Notes under the pieces: generated by a model
Database searches by the model: none
Told to the model about the DNA's origin: nothing
What the model saw: the letters and a program-made list of their open reading frames with translations, nothing else
Program-made: the position numbers and the translations under genes
Shown here: piece by piece, positions 35,906 to 47,907 of the stretch
How the letters are laid out: each line of letters starts with the position of its first letter
How positions within the stretch are numbered: the first letter of the stretch is position 1
Origin: Pholiota molesta
Lineage: Eukaryota; Basidiomycota; Agaricomycetes; Agaricales; Strophariaceae
Assembly (NCBI GenBank): GCA_014925825.1
Contig: JACGCK010000022.1
Coordinates: 434,001 to 498,000 of the forward strand
DNA length: 64,000 nucleotides
Reading direction: 5' to 3'

Positions 35906-37498
35906 ATCTAGTTGCCCGTTTCCTACATGTCGTGATATTATTACTTTGCAAATATTCACTGGCCGTGTCTCTAGTAATAGGAGCCCTATGTCCCAACAGC
36001 TCCCATGCTCTCAAACCGCATAAGGCCATCACTTGGAAGGCCCAGCGATCATGAAAACGGAGAGAAGGATAGCTGAAGCAGAGGTACTTACACCCATCGG
36101 AGCAAGAAGGATTGACCTGGTTATGCTCAGTTCAAGTTCGTAAAATGTGGGGAATCATTTTATTGTTAGATACCTTGGTTCTACAGTCCTTATCGAAGAC
36201 TCAACAATTCAAGCGGCAAAAGCGCCCCGGTACCATCACTGCCGAGCCCACCATCGGAGCCGGTGTAATACGCAAGTCACGAAGAGCCAGTGGCACCAGC
36301 TCGCCGACGAATGAGGAGATGACGGAAACATCGGAAGTTCACGTCCGCATGTGACGCAGGGCGAAGCCTAGAGAACGGTGCGTTTGGGTCATGAGAAGGT
36401 GGTGTAAGTGGAGACAGAAGAAAGAGAGAAGGGTACAGGAAGCCCGGAAGATGTGCCGGACTTCTACAAAGTAGAGACCCAATGATTATTTCTAATTGCT
36501 CATGAACTACGAGACGCGGCGTAAAGAGCCCATACTATTCTAAGTAATGTAATACTAATAGTCGCTGCCAATCTGTCCGGCGTCTACGATATCCAGAATC
36601 CGGTGGTCACGTATATTCACACTATAATCGGTATTTCTAATCCTTCCACTGATTTGATTTTGTCAATGATATAGTTGTAGATCATCCTCATCGCAGAGTG
36701 GGCAGAATCTTGTGAGTTAGAGATCCGTCTTGTTACGAATATCTATTGAAATTCTGTTCCAGCAAAATCGGAAAGCAGATGGATTCAGAAATCGCCTGTT
36801 TGTGAATCTCGAAGGGATTCATTTGGATGAATCGCATAGACAAGCATATTTTATGTGTTCAATCATATTCTGTTAGTTAGCGATCAAGAAGACGAATTAA
36901 TGTAACAGCATTGAAGTCAGCAAGAGACTTATTCAACTCGAATTACACTGCCTTAATACGCCTCATTATAAACCAAAGGCCCCAGGAATGACGATGCCAA
37001 GGAGAGAGATATTCTTCAGTCCGATTACACATCTATTACACAGCTAGGCAGGGGCTAGATAATAGAATACGAATTAACGACAATCGCAGCACGGCCATCC
37101 TTTTGCATTGGTCCGTACTGAACGTAGGTATTAGTGTACATTCCGCTCAATGTTACGCTAAATATAGAGCTGACTATGGGTCCCGGTCTTCAGATTTAGC
37201 GCTGGTAGAGTCTTGTTTTCCCGTTAACACACGCATCAATTTTTTTGTCGGTCGGACAGGCATCATCTTGCTATCATCATTATCTAAAACTTACGTTGAT
37301 TCTGACTTTGACATAGTAAAACTGAAGTATATCTCCTGCCTTCAGAAAACGAATATAAACCGACCGTTATTTCTTTCTCTTTCATTGCAGTCCTTCAAAG
37401 CATCAAGCCTCATTGTAATATGTACTCCTTTGTCAGTTGTTTTCCATCAGATATCGTCCTCTGCTACATTAACTTTGTTTTCTTCCCAAAAGGCCAAG

Positions 37499-38037
37499 AT
37501 GATCCCTCTTATCGTCTTCCTCGCTACCTTTGCGAGCAATGTCAACGCGGTTGGCTGCTTCAGCGGAGGGTATTTCAACTCTCGTCCACAAAATTCCTCC
37601 TTCACTTTTCCTCACTAAGTTTCACTTTTTCCTTATCCTAGACAAGTGGGCGATTGCTCGAGCGCCATTGATGGCTTTTGCAATAATGGCCACACTGTAA
37701 GCTCAACGTGTATCATAAACTTTTCCCCCCTTCCCTCATCCCACAAAATTTCCCACCTATAGATCGCTGGAAACAAAGTGTTAACCTCATGCGTCAACGT
37801 CAACAATTATCACTGTTAGTCTATTTTATATCTACCGTCCTACGTTGTATTGACCTCCATAATGCGCTAATAGGCAACTTCAAGATTGAGAATACCTCCG
37901 GAACTTCCATGTCTATCTCCAAGGCTGTGTGCCAGGCGGATTTGCTTGTCACCAACAACGGGTGTGATGGGCACGGAGGAATCAGGCAGGACGGAAGTTT
38001 CTTGCTTACTATCGATCCCAATGCCGGCTCGTGCTAG
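37499..38037 (+). CDS. Small secreted Cys-rich protein, Y3-like glycan-binding type (4 exons, 113 aa)
   Basis: Exons 37499-37569, 37642-37696, 37763-37814 and 37874-38037 make 342 nt without stops. MIPLIVFLATFASNVNA is a clear signal peptide. The ~96-residue mature part carries eight cysteines. Its order, GCFSGG, GDC, GFC, SCVN, YHCNFKIENTSG, AVCQADLL, NGCDGHGG and DPNAGSC, matches the layout of the fungal Y3 glycan-binding domain first described from Coprinus comatus (conserved GC..GG and DPN.G.C near the end). The family binds glycans; the ligand and role here are not shown by the sequence. Neighbours are unrelated. The TA-MITE and the TAGCGTG array lie within 2.6 kb upstream. Start chosen for the signal peptide. 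Confidence 0.8.
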
Positions 38038-38261
38038 ATACTTAGTGCGCGATGTGGATAAATTTCACTGCAGCCGCAGAGTTTTCTTTCCTTTGATCTA
38101 GCTTTAGACTCCTTAAACCCTTTTCCTATTCGCACGTCTTTCTTCTTCTGAAAATTTACATAAAATCGCAAAAACATCCTTGTGTTACTTCCATTCCTCA
38201 CTCACCTCCTGTGAGATGACAATATATTGTGAATCTTTTTCTACTCGCGGTGAATCTTGGC

Positions 38262-38727
38262 GCCTGAGCTTCAGCGCAATTTGTCGACGAACGTCTCGTG
38301 CGCCTTTCCCATGTAATGTGCAATGCCTAAGAACATAACGCAAATGGTCGAAGTCAGACGGCATTACAGATGGCAGCCATGTGGGACTCTCACCGGCGTT
38401 CGCGATGGTAGTGTGGACCCGCCCATATTTCCCCTTCATCTCTTTCGCAATCGCATCGTTGCCTTCTTTGTCTCCTGCAAAGTATTTCACGATTTTGATT
38501 CGCCTAGGATACTTGGTCGCCAGCGCTTTAAGTTGGGAACCACCCGCTGCGCGGATCGCATGCGCCGGCGTAGATGATAGCAGGGGTCCTTGGAAGCCAC
38601 AGGGTCGACGAGGGCTAAACCTACGCATCAAATGATAATTTGAATCAAATCAGTGGGTATTTGCGAATGGAAAGAGTAGGACGACGTACCTATATCCCGT
38701 GTTGCTTCTGTAATGAGGTAGATTTTA
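38262..38727 (-). pseudogene. SDR pseudogene, 5' half only
   Basis: This is a third, older relative of the two SDR genes. Exon 1 remnant (38727-38690) reads KIYLITEATRDIG, where the cofactor glycines are partly lost. Exon 2 begins at 38620 (GLALVDP), shifts frame twice near 38580 and 38548, then reads IKIVKYFAGDKEGNDAIAKE and TTIANAG. An exon 3 remnant (AHYMGKAHETFVDKL) ends at an early stop near 38262. The intron positions match the intact copies. The catalytic YGASK half is absent. The NAG motif here keeps the Gly that both intact copies lack. Confidence 0.75.
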
Positions 38728-39405
38728 GCTGTACACTGGAGCTTGTAAAATGTTGTCTGAGAAAATGCATCTACCCAAGAGAACTAGCGCAGATAGAATG
38801 AATCGACAGGATAAGTTAGGCGACTGCGGAATGACAGTAGTGTTAGAAGAGATTGCCATCAGAGTATTTCGAGAGATCGAGCAACAGGCTGCGATGAGCG
38901 GCGGAGCCGCCATGAACAATTCGGTCGCAGTCAAGGAGACGTGCGCTCGCGATTCGCAACGGAACTGGCGGCAGCATCAGCAGTGATATAGACCTTCGCT
39001 CTCGACACGTCCGCTCGCACTGACTCATACGCTGTTCTAGAGTACCTTTCCCAATCCGAACCCAAGCAGGCACAAGCCTCTTGTAGCCACCACCACACAG
39101 CCCACCGCCATCTTGCCGCCATCCCTTCCTAGTGGTGAAATTCCCGGATGGTCAAATATCTTGCGGAGCGGTGCCTTTATAGATTATCTGTCGGCATCCA
39201 CTAGAGATTCAGAATTGAAGACACCAGCTGTGCAGCGCAGGGAAATATGTAAAGAGTTTTTGAACAACGAGTTGTCGAGACTCAAGAACTCGACGTGGTC
39301 GGGTGCGGCCCGGTTTGGTGCACGTGTACCAATACCCGCCCTGTTTTTTCGCCCACATTTACTCACTTACACTCACGATGAACCTCACAGCGGGAACAAC
39401 CCACC

Positions 39406-40112
39406 ATGACGCGCACTTGGACACAGGCTGAGATCATCGCCTTCAAAGACGCGCGGGATAAGCTGCGGCAATCTCGAGAACTGCCCCCGTTCGACACGCT
39501 CAGCGCCGGCGAGAAGAAGGCGGACCTGCAGGCGCAGCGAGGCGAGATGCTCAAGAGCACCCAGGTCGCACTGAAATCCGGCGCGTGGGCGTTGAACCGA
39601 TATCCATTGACAGCGTATCATGCACCGAATCCGGGTGTGCTGGAGCTCCCTCGACATTATCTATCTGTGTTTGGTTGCGATACGGTGAGTCGATTGCGTT
39701 GGGGAGCTGGGTGTTTGAAATATTGCTAAATGTTTTTGAACAGGTGAAATTCAGAGCAGGCGACAACTTGCACTTGCTTGTCTACCGGCATTACGACGAC
39801 CTGATCGTGGATCCTGAATCGTACCAAGGAAGTAATTTCGTCGCGGACGTCGTCATTCAACCTAAACGGTCCGTGTCTGCTCAACATTCCTCTGTCTGAA
39901 TAATTAATCAACTTCCTCACATTGTTCAAAACAGACACGAATACCTCGGACCCTCCCCAAAGGTAGCCGGATTCCGCTTCACGCAAGACATAGCCGAAAT
40001 CGGTTTCTTTGATGACTATTTGCTGACGACGTGGATTGGGAAAGGTAACTGGGATATCGAGCTGGAATTTGACGCTGTGGTCGAAAGTTGGTTCGTAATC
40101 GGACAACCTTAG
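39406..40112 (+). CDS. Hypothetical protein (3 exons, 193 aa)
   Basis: Exons 39406-39684, 39744-39868 and 39935-40112 give 582 nt without stops, with canonical acceptors; the second donor is GTCCGT. The protein is soluble and acidic, starts with an amphipathic helix-like part (TWTQAEIIAFKDARDKLRQS) and continues with a beta-rich segment (VKFRAGDNLHLLVYRHYDDL, WDIELEFDAVVESWFVIGQP). I recognise no family or catalytic motif. The 3' end converges with the minus-strand frame at 40164-40532, 51 bp away. An upstream open frame (39113-39409) is not supported. Confidence 0.6.
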
Positions 40113-40163
40113 GTCGCGTACGATATAGTACGTAAACTCTAGATATCCCCTGCAGATGTTATT

Positions 40164-40532
40164 CTAATTATTTATCTCCCTTTTTTTGCGACTAGTCTTA
40201 CAACTTTTCCAGAGGCCTAATACTAAATAACCGCATGCAGCCCGTAACACCTCCCTCGCACCGTCGAAATATATACATCTTTGCTTTTGCTTTTCCAGGT
40301 CCTCTTCCCCCTTTAACAATAACACGAACCCATTTCGCCGAAATCGAGTTTGCCAATCTCCAGGCTCGTCATCTAGGTCCTCAATATCAATAGCCGCATA
40401 CTTTTTATCGAGCTTCTCCAGCTGCTCGTACATCGCGTTGCCGGCCTTCTTGATAATCTGTTCAGGGACACTACAGTGCCCTCGGTGTCCGTAGTTGATG
40501 TGTACGTCGTTCTTTGCCCGGAGAAATCCCAT
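40164..40532 (-). CDS. Hypothetical protein, possibly the 3' part of a gene (122 aa)
   Basis: An open frame with ordinary protein composition (VPEQIIKKAGNAMYEQLEKL, AAIDIEDLDDEPGDWQTRFR, LLLKGEEDLEKQKQRCIYFD). The ATG at 40532 may be internal, since fungal genes here have several exons and the upstream DNA also looks partly open. Family unknown. It converges with the gene at 39406-40112. Confidence 0.35.
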   Translation of the reverse strand: MGFLRAKNDVHINYGHRGHCSVPEQIIKKAGNAMYEQLEKLDKKYAAIDIEDLDDEPGDWQTRFRRNGFVLLLKGEEDLEKQKQRCIYFDGAREVLRAACGYLVLGLWKSCKTSRKKREINN

Positions 40533-40559
40533 GAGCTCGAAGACTTTGAAATATCAGGC

Positions 40560-43500
40560 GAGATACGTATCTTGGGCAGATCCAACAACGTATATCATTT
40601 TATCGAACTTGTATTGCTCGTTACGGTCAAATTGTAGCGCCAATGACGGGCATTAGGTATGTAGAAATTCGGCATAAGATTGGGTATCATGTATTGCATA
40701 AATAAAAACGATAATCGATCAGAAGGTTTCGTAGTGGAAATTTATTCTTTGGTGTACGCGTATGAGCCAGGATGACAGTAACGCGCTGGGAAGGAGTGAA
40801 TTAATTCTGGAGGGATTGGAAGCTGCGGCTGGATAACCGTTTGGCCCGATCCACGATGGCGATTAAGCCAACGAATAGTGGTGGGTAGTAACTTCGCAAG
40901 GCGAAGGCGTGATGTCATTTGCAGTCGACCAAAAGATTATTAGCACAACAGCGAAGCCTTTCTCTCCGGAGTCAATCCGGATTCTTTGAAGCTGGGATGT
41001 ATGTGGGGGGAGGAGCGTAAAGAAGATGAAAAACAAAAGAGGTGCCACGTTCCACCAAAGATCGCAATGCACATCGCTGATCTGTATAAAATCTACAAGA
41101 GAGAACTTGAAAGGAGACAGTTGTCTTTCCACAGCGAACATCTATGCCAACGATGCGGGGAGGAACATTTCCCAGATTATTACAAACACATTCAAGCAAA
41201 AAAATCATGCATGACATAAAGCAGGGGACTAGATCAAGGCACTGTTCCGTACAAGTTCTCCCTGCGCGTTGTAAAAAGTGGACATGAGAAAGAAGGAGCA
41301 GAGAAGACAGGGTCATGAATCGACATTTCATGTTCCATAAGAGAGAATCCCCAATTTTTGAACGATTGGGAGATCCATCTCAACACCAATAGCGCGATTA
41401 TCAATCGATCGCTTTATCACAAACAAATCACAAAGGCCGTGGCATTGCGTCGATGAATAGGGATGGAATGGATGAGCGCTGAGCGCTAGCATTCGTTGAG
41501 TCCGATTGAGAGAAACGGTTTAGCGGATAGAACTTTCAGCGATCTTTGAAGATGGACAGAGGTACAACGCACATCTGCAGGGGGGCACTAATTTTTCATA
41601 GAAATTGCGATCTGGCTGAGGCGGTCTTTGTATGTAATTGATGGGTCAGATACAAATCGTTTGCAGAGCATGGCCGCTGCGTACTCACTTTCGCGTTGCG
41701 CCCATCGGATAGAGATCTGCACGACATTGAATTGTCGTATTCATTTCTGCCGTCCTCATCGAAAAGGCAGCATCATGTCAGTATAGATGAGTATCTGAAC
41801 TCATGCGCTGGGGCGCATCCGGAGATGTCGACTATCTGAAGCCATTTGCTTTATGAGACGAGATTCTGGGAGTCGGGTTCGGCGAAGAGATATGAGCAGT
41901 ACTTTGCATACGCGAGATGCTTTAAACTCACCTGAATCTGGGTCAAGTGAAGGTCGCTTCGTACCTAAGGTAGTGTGAATTGGTGAGAGTCATACGAGTA
42001 CACGTAGGACCCAGGTAACCTCGGACTTGTCTCGGACCGAACACTGGCAACTGCATGATGTCGATTCTCGAATCCCGAATCTGGACACTCCAATGTGGAG
42101 TTTAGTATATCATCCTCTTTGTGGGGTCGTAATTGACGTGCGCAGTGGGTGGAGATGGTGTTGTACTAAGGATTGACTAAGGAGGCTGCCAGTGCCGCGG
42201 CACGGTGATAACCGAGAGCCTTTAAATAAAGCCTGTACTAACAAATCGGCATGACCCATGGCTTGCATCCGCTCTTCACTTTCTTCCAACTTCCACCTGC
42301 TGAACGCTATTTAATGGCACTTCTTATGGCTTCATCTTCAATACACCTCCTTGTATCAATTTCCGTCTCAACATCTCCTTCTAGATGCAAGGAATTGCAT
42401 CTTATCGCATCTCAGGAACTCTCACCACACACAGGATCACGAGCAACAAGTCATAGCATCCTACAACGTCATCAGCTACAACATAGCCTAAAGCTCAGCA
42501 GGTTTCCCTATGATCTTGCGCCACCTGCATGTGCTGTCGTTTTTTCAGGCTGATAAAAGCTCCCAATGGCGCTCTTCCTACATGTGATTGCCCTGGTACC
42601 GGCGGCGTACTCCACCGTTACTCGCGTCGTCCGGTATTTGCCTACAGATATCCTAGAGCTGCTAATAGAGGCCGAAGGATGTCGTTAGAGGCACTCGCTC
42701 ATGTCTACAATATGATGGATTACTTTATGTTCAATTGAAGGTGCGCGATTTTGGAGTCTTGGTTTACACATTCCGTTGCGCGCCTGTTATCACCTTACCT
42801 CCTCGAGATTGCGCCATGCACATTTGCTCTCAAAAGCGCCGCTCGTCTTGCAAGCGTCTCTACGCTTTCAGCTGTGCCACACAATGCAAGAGCACTTGCG
42901 GCCCATGAGCTAGAGCTGTCTTTTGCGCATACGGAATATGCGGATATATGTGGACGTGTGCGCGCACAACGCGACTCTGATTTAGATCGCGGGCGTATCC
43001 ATAAACTACCAAATGCACGTCATCCAGCCTATGAACTACCTCCTCTGAGGCGTACCATTCGCCCTGACCCTAGCCTAACCAGCCTCCCATTAAGCGTTAG
43101 TAAACTCTGCGCAATGAAATGGAATATGTCTGCAGCTACTGAGTCAGCCGCCAAATTCCGTGCGCTTATTGATCGGAAGGCTACGATGGATGGGGTCTGC
43201 GCCCAAGGTCCCAGGCGGTGCCGCCGTTTGATGATGCCTTTGTGCTGGTACATGTGGTTATGTTGCGCCTAGGCGCACTTGTCACTTATTTACATAGAGC
43301 GCTGGCTTAGAGCTAGAGTGCTGCGCGAGAAGAGGCTAACAAAAGCAGGTACCCAGCCGTTTTGTAATGTCGTGAATGTTTCACCTCATTGGCCTGCAAC
43401 TGTGCGCCTCCCTTCATTTCGTCCATTCGTTCTGCGCTAATGGCTAAACAAAAGGTTTTCATGACAGTTATTGCATATACGTTCTCCTGGTCAGAAAGTT

Positions 43501-44770
43501 GAAGAGGCCGTCGTGAAGGCAGGCACAGTTACCAAGGTCAAAGCGCTCGCCCAGTACATTTTAGCCTTGCTGATCTCCCAAGTCTGTCGCAGAAATTGAA
43601 GTCAGGGAGAATTAGCATAAGCTGTGTCTGAGGATTCAGAGCGTTTCGGCGGTAGCACTATAAGTTCTCGCGTGGAGGTTAGATAAGCTCATAAAAGCCC
43701 GCAGTTGTGCGGTTTGGTACCAGCCCAAATGCTTGGGCATTGGTGAGTTAAACTTTGACTGGTCTAACCGCTGTCTAGTAATCATCAAAAACACTGGTCC
43801 AGTATAGACAGAACTGCTGAGCGCCGAGTCTTAAGTGCTAAGCGTGATTGAGCAGAGACGCCTTCAAAGTGATTAGCCTCCAAGTTACTTCCATGCACTG
43901 ATGAAACTTTATAATCCGTCATTCGCCGTCTCAGTTTCACGCACCGTGGCTTGCCAGAGATATGATCATTATTGTCCATGGGGGCATGGGAGGCGCACGC
44001 TAAGGCGTGGAACTCAAGTTTCCAGCCCAATTGAGGCCGAGCGAATGGCTGAAGATGGATGAGCAACTTGCCTATCGAATGCCTTCCCTGCTCATATGTC
44101 CCAATCATGCTGCGGTCTTGCGGTAGTAAGAGCACGTAAGGCCTTAACCAATCGGCATCAGTCGCTCGCAGACAATTCAAGCGGCAAGCGGTAGTATAGA
44201 CTTCTGACTGGTATACATAGACTTCGCATAGAATCCGTTTCGATTTAAAACCTTCTGTATAGGTCATTTCTGGAAAACTACGTGGCATATGGCAATATCG
44301 AGTATATATATGTATCTACATCTCAGACCATAGCATTACCAAGAGGGAATAGTAGACCCCATTCTGCTGAACGTTAATCAAGGTCCACACGCGCCTTTGT
44401 CCCACAAATATGATAACGACACACGGAATTTGCTAGAGACATGAGAACTAAGATAGTAATAAAGCATATAAGGAGAAATGCGAGCCTTCCCTTGTGAATG
44501 ATAATAAAACAAACTTCCATCGTGAGATTGATCATTATACAGAAAATCAAGTACATTTCTTCTGAACTCGACTTTCGGAGGATATGAGGGCATGGTATTG
44601 AAAATTACAGATGCGTAGATAATGATTACAGAAAGTGACGATGATAGCAAAGAAGAAAACATAGGCCAGAAACGAGCGACGTATGGAGCTACGATTCAAG
44701 AGATTGTCGGAGGGTGTCTTGTGAAGAACTATTGGGCCTGTGTTAGAAAGCATGACATGGGGGATGAGGA
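40560..44770. other. Long stretch without a confident gene
   Basis: Two open frames deserve mention. One at 42566-42688 (+) starts MALFLHVIALVPAAY and contains YLPTDILELLIEAEG, which resembles the start of an F-box helix. One at 42751-43272 (+) encodes 173 residues with no motif. I could not join them by a sound intron. A 167-codon minus frame at 44288-43785 has no recognisable motif either. The rest shows nothing. Confidence 0.3.
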
Positions 44771-46853
44771 CTAATAGGAAACAGATACCCGACGCAGTCC
44801 TGCAATGATCGCTGGCGACGCCGTCGTCGGCGTCATCGAGCCACTCGCGTCGTTGTCGTCCCTGGTCGTACGACTCATGGCCTTGCCCCAGTGCGACCAG
44901 TAGCTGTCGACCTGCTCCGTGGCATCAAAGGCATACATCAATAATTCTTCAGCCCAGACGAGTCGGAAAGCAGCCTCATCCATATGATCCCAGTCCCCAT
45001 GGACCATGGACTCGCGCACCATTTCGTCCCTCATCTCCATCTCCGGTCCGGGACCTTTGCAGCGTACCATTTGGTGGAACTGTTGATCGTACTCGACAGC
45101 GTGTTTGCAGCGTGGCTGTCTGATATCCTCGTACGCAGTCAGGAACTGCGAGAGCTGCTCGCGTGTTTGCAGCCGCGAGAAGATGGAACGCAGGGTCTCG
45201 GCATCCTCGATCACTAGCGACGTGCGGTGATTAGCGCCAGGCTGTGGGATTTGGAATTTAAATGTTGTAAGTGATTACCGCACAATGATGGGAATCCACA
45301 ATTATAGACTCACTAGGAGTGGATGTGCTGCCTCTCCAATCAGCACGATTCTAGAATCATCACAAACAAGGTCGCTAGGAGCCGGTCGCGTAACGATGAT
45401 TCGTGCGGACACGGTTTTGACAAGTCCCAGAAGCTTCCGTAAACTGTAGAGTTGCGGTCAGCGCCTCAAAACTAGCACGCGACACGGTATACCAAACATC
45501 AAAAAGGACAATATACATACGTCTCCTCGAACCTTTCCATATCCAGCGCGTAGTACTCGATTGGACGCTCCGCCCAGTCATTGTCCTCAGGGAGTAGCTC
45601 ACGCTCCCAATCATACGTTAATGTCCCTGATAGGAATTGACCGTCCGTCTATCGTGAAGCAATAGCGAACAATGTTAAATACCGATGAATTCGGCAAAGT
45701 GAGGAAATAAACCCACCGAGACGTTCGTGTGGATCGTATATCCAGAGCCCATCCATAACGGCCACTACGAGCAACACATTCATCCCATAAACGAATGATA
45801 GACATAGTACATCACGGCCAAACGAACTTACGAGAGTCTTCTCCATGGGAAAATGAAGGTCCTCTGCTTGCGACAGGACAACCATCGGTAATGTGAACGT
45901 CATATGAAGGTGCTTGACCTCCGGACTTTTAGCGTCCACATCAGGGACGTTGGTTACTTTTGGCCGTAGGGTGCTGTTGTACCCATCAGCCGCGATGACG
46001 AAGTCGACTTCCAGCTTTTCTCCGTTGTCTAGTATGACCATCGCGCACGTGGGGGCGATCCGGACGTCGGTGACCTCTGTGTTGAAGAGGACGGGAATAC
46101 CTGCTTCGACAACAAGGTCATATAGGAGATCTCGGAGAGATTGATGCTACAAATATATGTTTAAATTTACGCAAAGAACAGTCGTCGAACGAACCTGGAT
46201 AAAAAGGAACTCCGCAAGGAGGTCCTCCAAGAAATCTTTGTCCATTGTGATCCCCCCAATTATTTCGTTAGTCCCACCTAGAGTAACAACCAGAGAAGTT
46301 AGACCAGAGCAAGTCTGCTTACTCGTTCCGACCTCACGTACCATTGCTAAAAACCAGCAAGGTACACTTGTGCGCTAGCCGTTCAAGCTCCTGTTCCAGT
46401 CCCCACCGCTGCAGCGTCCTCGACATACCCGGCGGCGATCTAAGCAGAGTACGGTCAGCTCCATACATTCCAACGATACACCCTCACGATCCGGATGACT
46501 TACTGTAAGCTACCACGGCTCTGAGATAGCGTCAATCCTCCAGGTCAACCTAAAGCCCAAGACGCCATACGAGGCAAAGGCGCCGCCGCCGACGACTACG
46601 CACCTGATACTTCCCGTCCGACTTCTCCACGACTGCGACGACGTCGTGACCTGCGAGCTTCATCGCGTACGCGGCCGCCAAGCCTGTAGTACGCGCGAGA
46701 AGGAAACGGCAGCCGAACACGTGCGCATCACAATGAGCGCTCACTTGCGCGATTGAAAAAGAGGAACTAACCGCCAATATTGCCGCCCGTAATAGCGACC
46801 TTCAGGGCGACTGCGGCCGTCTCAAGAGGCTTCGGTGGCGTACAGATCGGCAT
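44771..46853 (-). CDS. FAD-dependent monooxygenase, tandem copy 1 (10 exons, 483 aa)
   Basis: Exons 46853-46772, 46683-46604, 46520-46504 (17 nt), 46439-46342, 46277-46195, 46146-45832, 45764-45717, 45648-45521, 45443-45314 and 45241-44771 give 1452 nt with no stop. The Rossmann segment reads VAITGGNIGGLAAAYAMKLAGHDVVAVVEK (from residue 19), so the middle Gly of GxGxxG is Asn25. The DG motif is IAADGYNS (171-178). The usual GD motif is IGEAAHP (319-325), with Glu for Asp, as also in its neighbour. A YDWERELLPEDNDW segment and a long C-terminal extension with a Ser/Thr-rich end follow. It lies head-to-tail with the paralog at 47908-50083, and five of ten exons (17, 98, 83, 48, 130 nt) have identical lengths. 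A TATA run lies near 46965. Substrate unknown; the altered Rossmann motif may lower FAD affinity. Confidence 0.85.
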
Positions 46854-46961
46854 CGACAAAACTTTAAATGACTAGCGTACTAGATCTGAAGTGCAGCTAT
46901 GGCGCAGCGGAGGAGGTGAGGGTCCAGGGGAGATTGGTTTCTTCACGGGGCGGACGGCCTT

Positions 46962-46970
46962 GTATATATA
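46962..46970 (-). promoter_or_regulatory. TATA box of monooxygenase tandem copy 1
   Basis: GGGTATATATACAAGG on the minus strand lies about 110 bases before the ATG at 46853. The stretch 46975-47900 to the next gene holds no supported gene. Confidence 0.5.
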
Positions 46971-47907
46971 CCCTTTTGTTGTACGATACCATCATAATAA
47001 CAAGTTTGGTTTGGCATCCTGTCAATCAAGAACGAAAAAAAAAGCGGGGGCTTGCTAGGGCGGGCAATTCTCAAGCGAGGAATCAATGCCGTCACGGGCG
47101 AAGGCTCCCTTCCAAGGGTCGAGTGGTTTGAAAACCAACATCTTTTTGGCTTGAATCTGATCCAGATCCCAGGCCGTTCCCACCCAGGGAGGCGAGGATA
47201 CGCATCAAAGCAACCTGGAAGATGCAACGGCTCGTGAGGCTTGGGGGTAATGGTGAATACAGATAAATGTATTAAACCTCTTTCAGCACACCCCGTACCT
47301 GGAGCTTGAGCCTGTCAGCCTTCAGTCTGTGTCGTCTCCGAGCCTTTGAGCCATCGAAAAATCGGAGGACAGTGTGAAGGTGGTGCAGGGATTGGTGATG
47401 CTTCTCCAATGCTTCCATATAAGACTGTGTACACCAGCTGAGAAAATGTAGAACAAGGTGACAGGGTCTTGCAAGCGCAACGAGCGGTATGCCTGCTTAT
47501 GTACTCACACGAGGGAACGTTCGGTTACATCGCCGTCATCATATATCCAAATTCAATTAGATTGCAAGCGCACGGAGCACGGAGGAAGGAAATAAGTACA
47601 ACAACAAATAATGGCCCTGAGCAAAGCAAGCAATCTTGGAGCTCAGCGCAGTGGCCACGCTAGGGTTTTAGTAGTACATATTGGATATACATAAAAAAAG
47701 CGGGTCTCTATTCATAGCCGCGAAAGTAAAAAAGATCAAATAGTCATGTCAGATACAACGAAATCAACTCGCTCGGAGTCGGTGGGTAGGGGAAAAGGGT
47801 ATTCTTTTTTCAACTGGTAACCTGCCTACCAAAGCGGAAAAAACAGACAAACACGGCGCATGTCAGTTTGGGGTGCACCCACCGGAATCAGGAACTCAGC
47901 GTGAAAC

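Noticed and set aside
43785..44288. 167-codon minus-strand frame
   Set aside because: No motif, no splice context, no partner elsewhere in the window.
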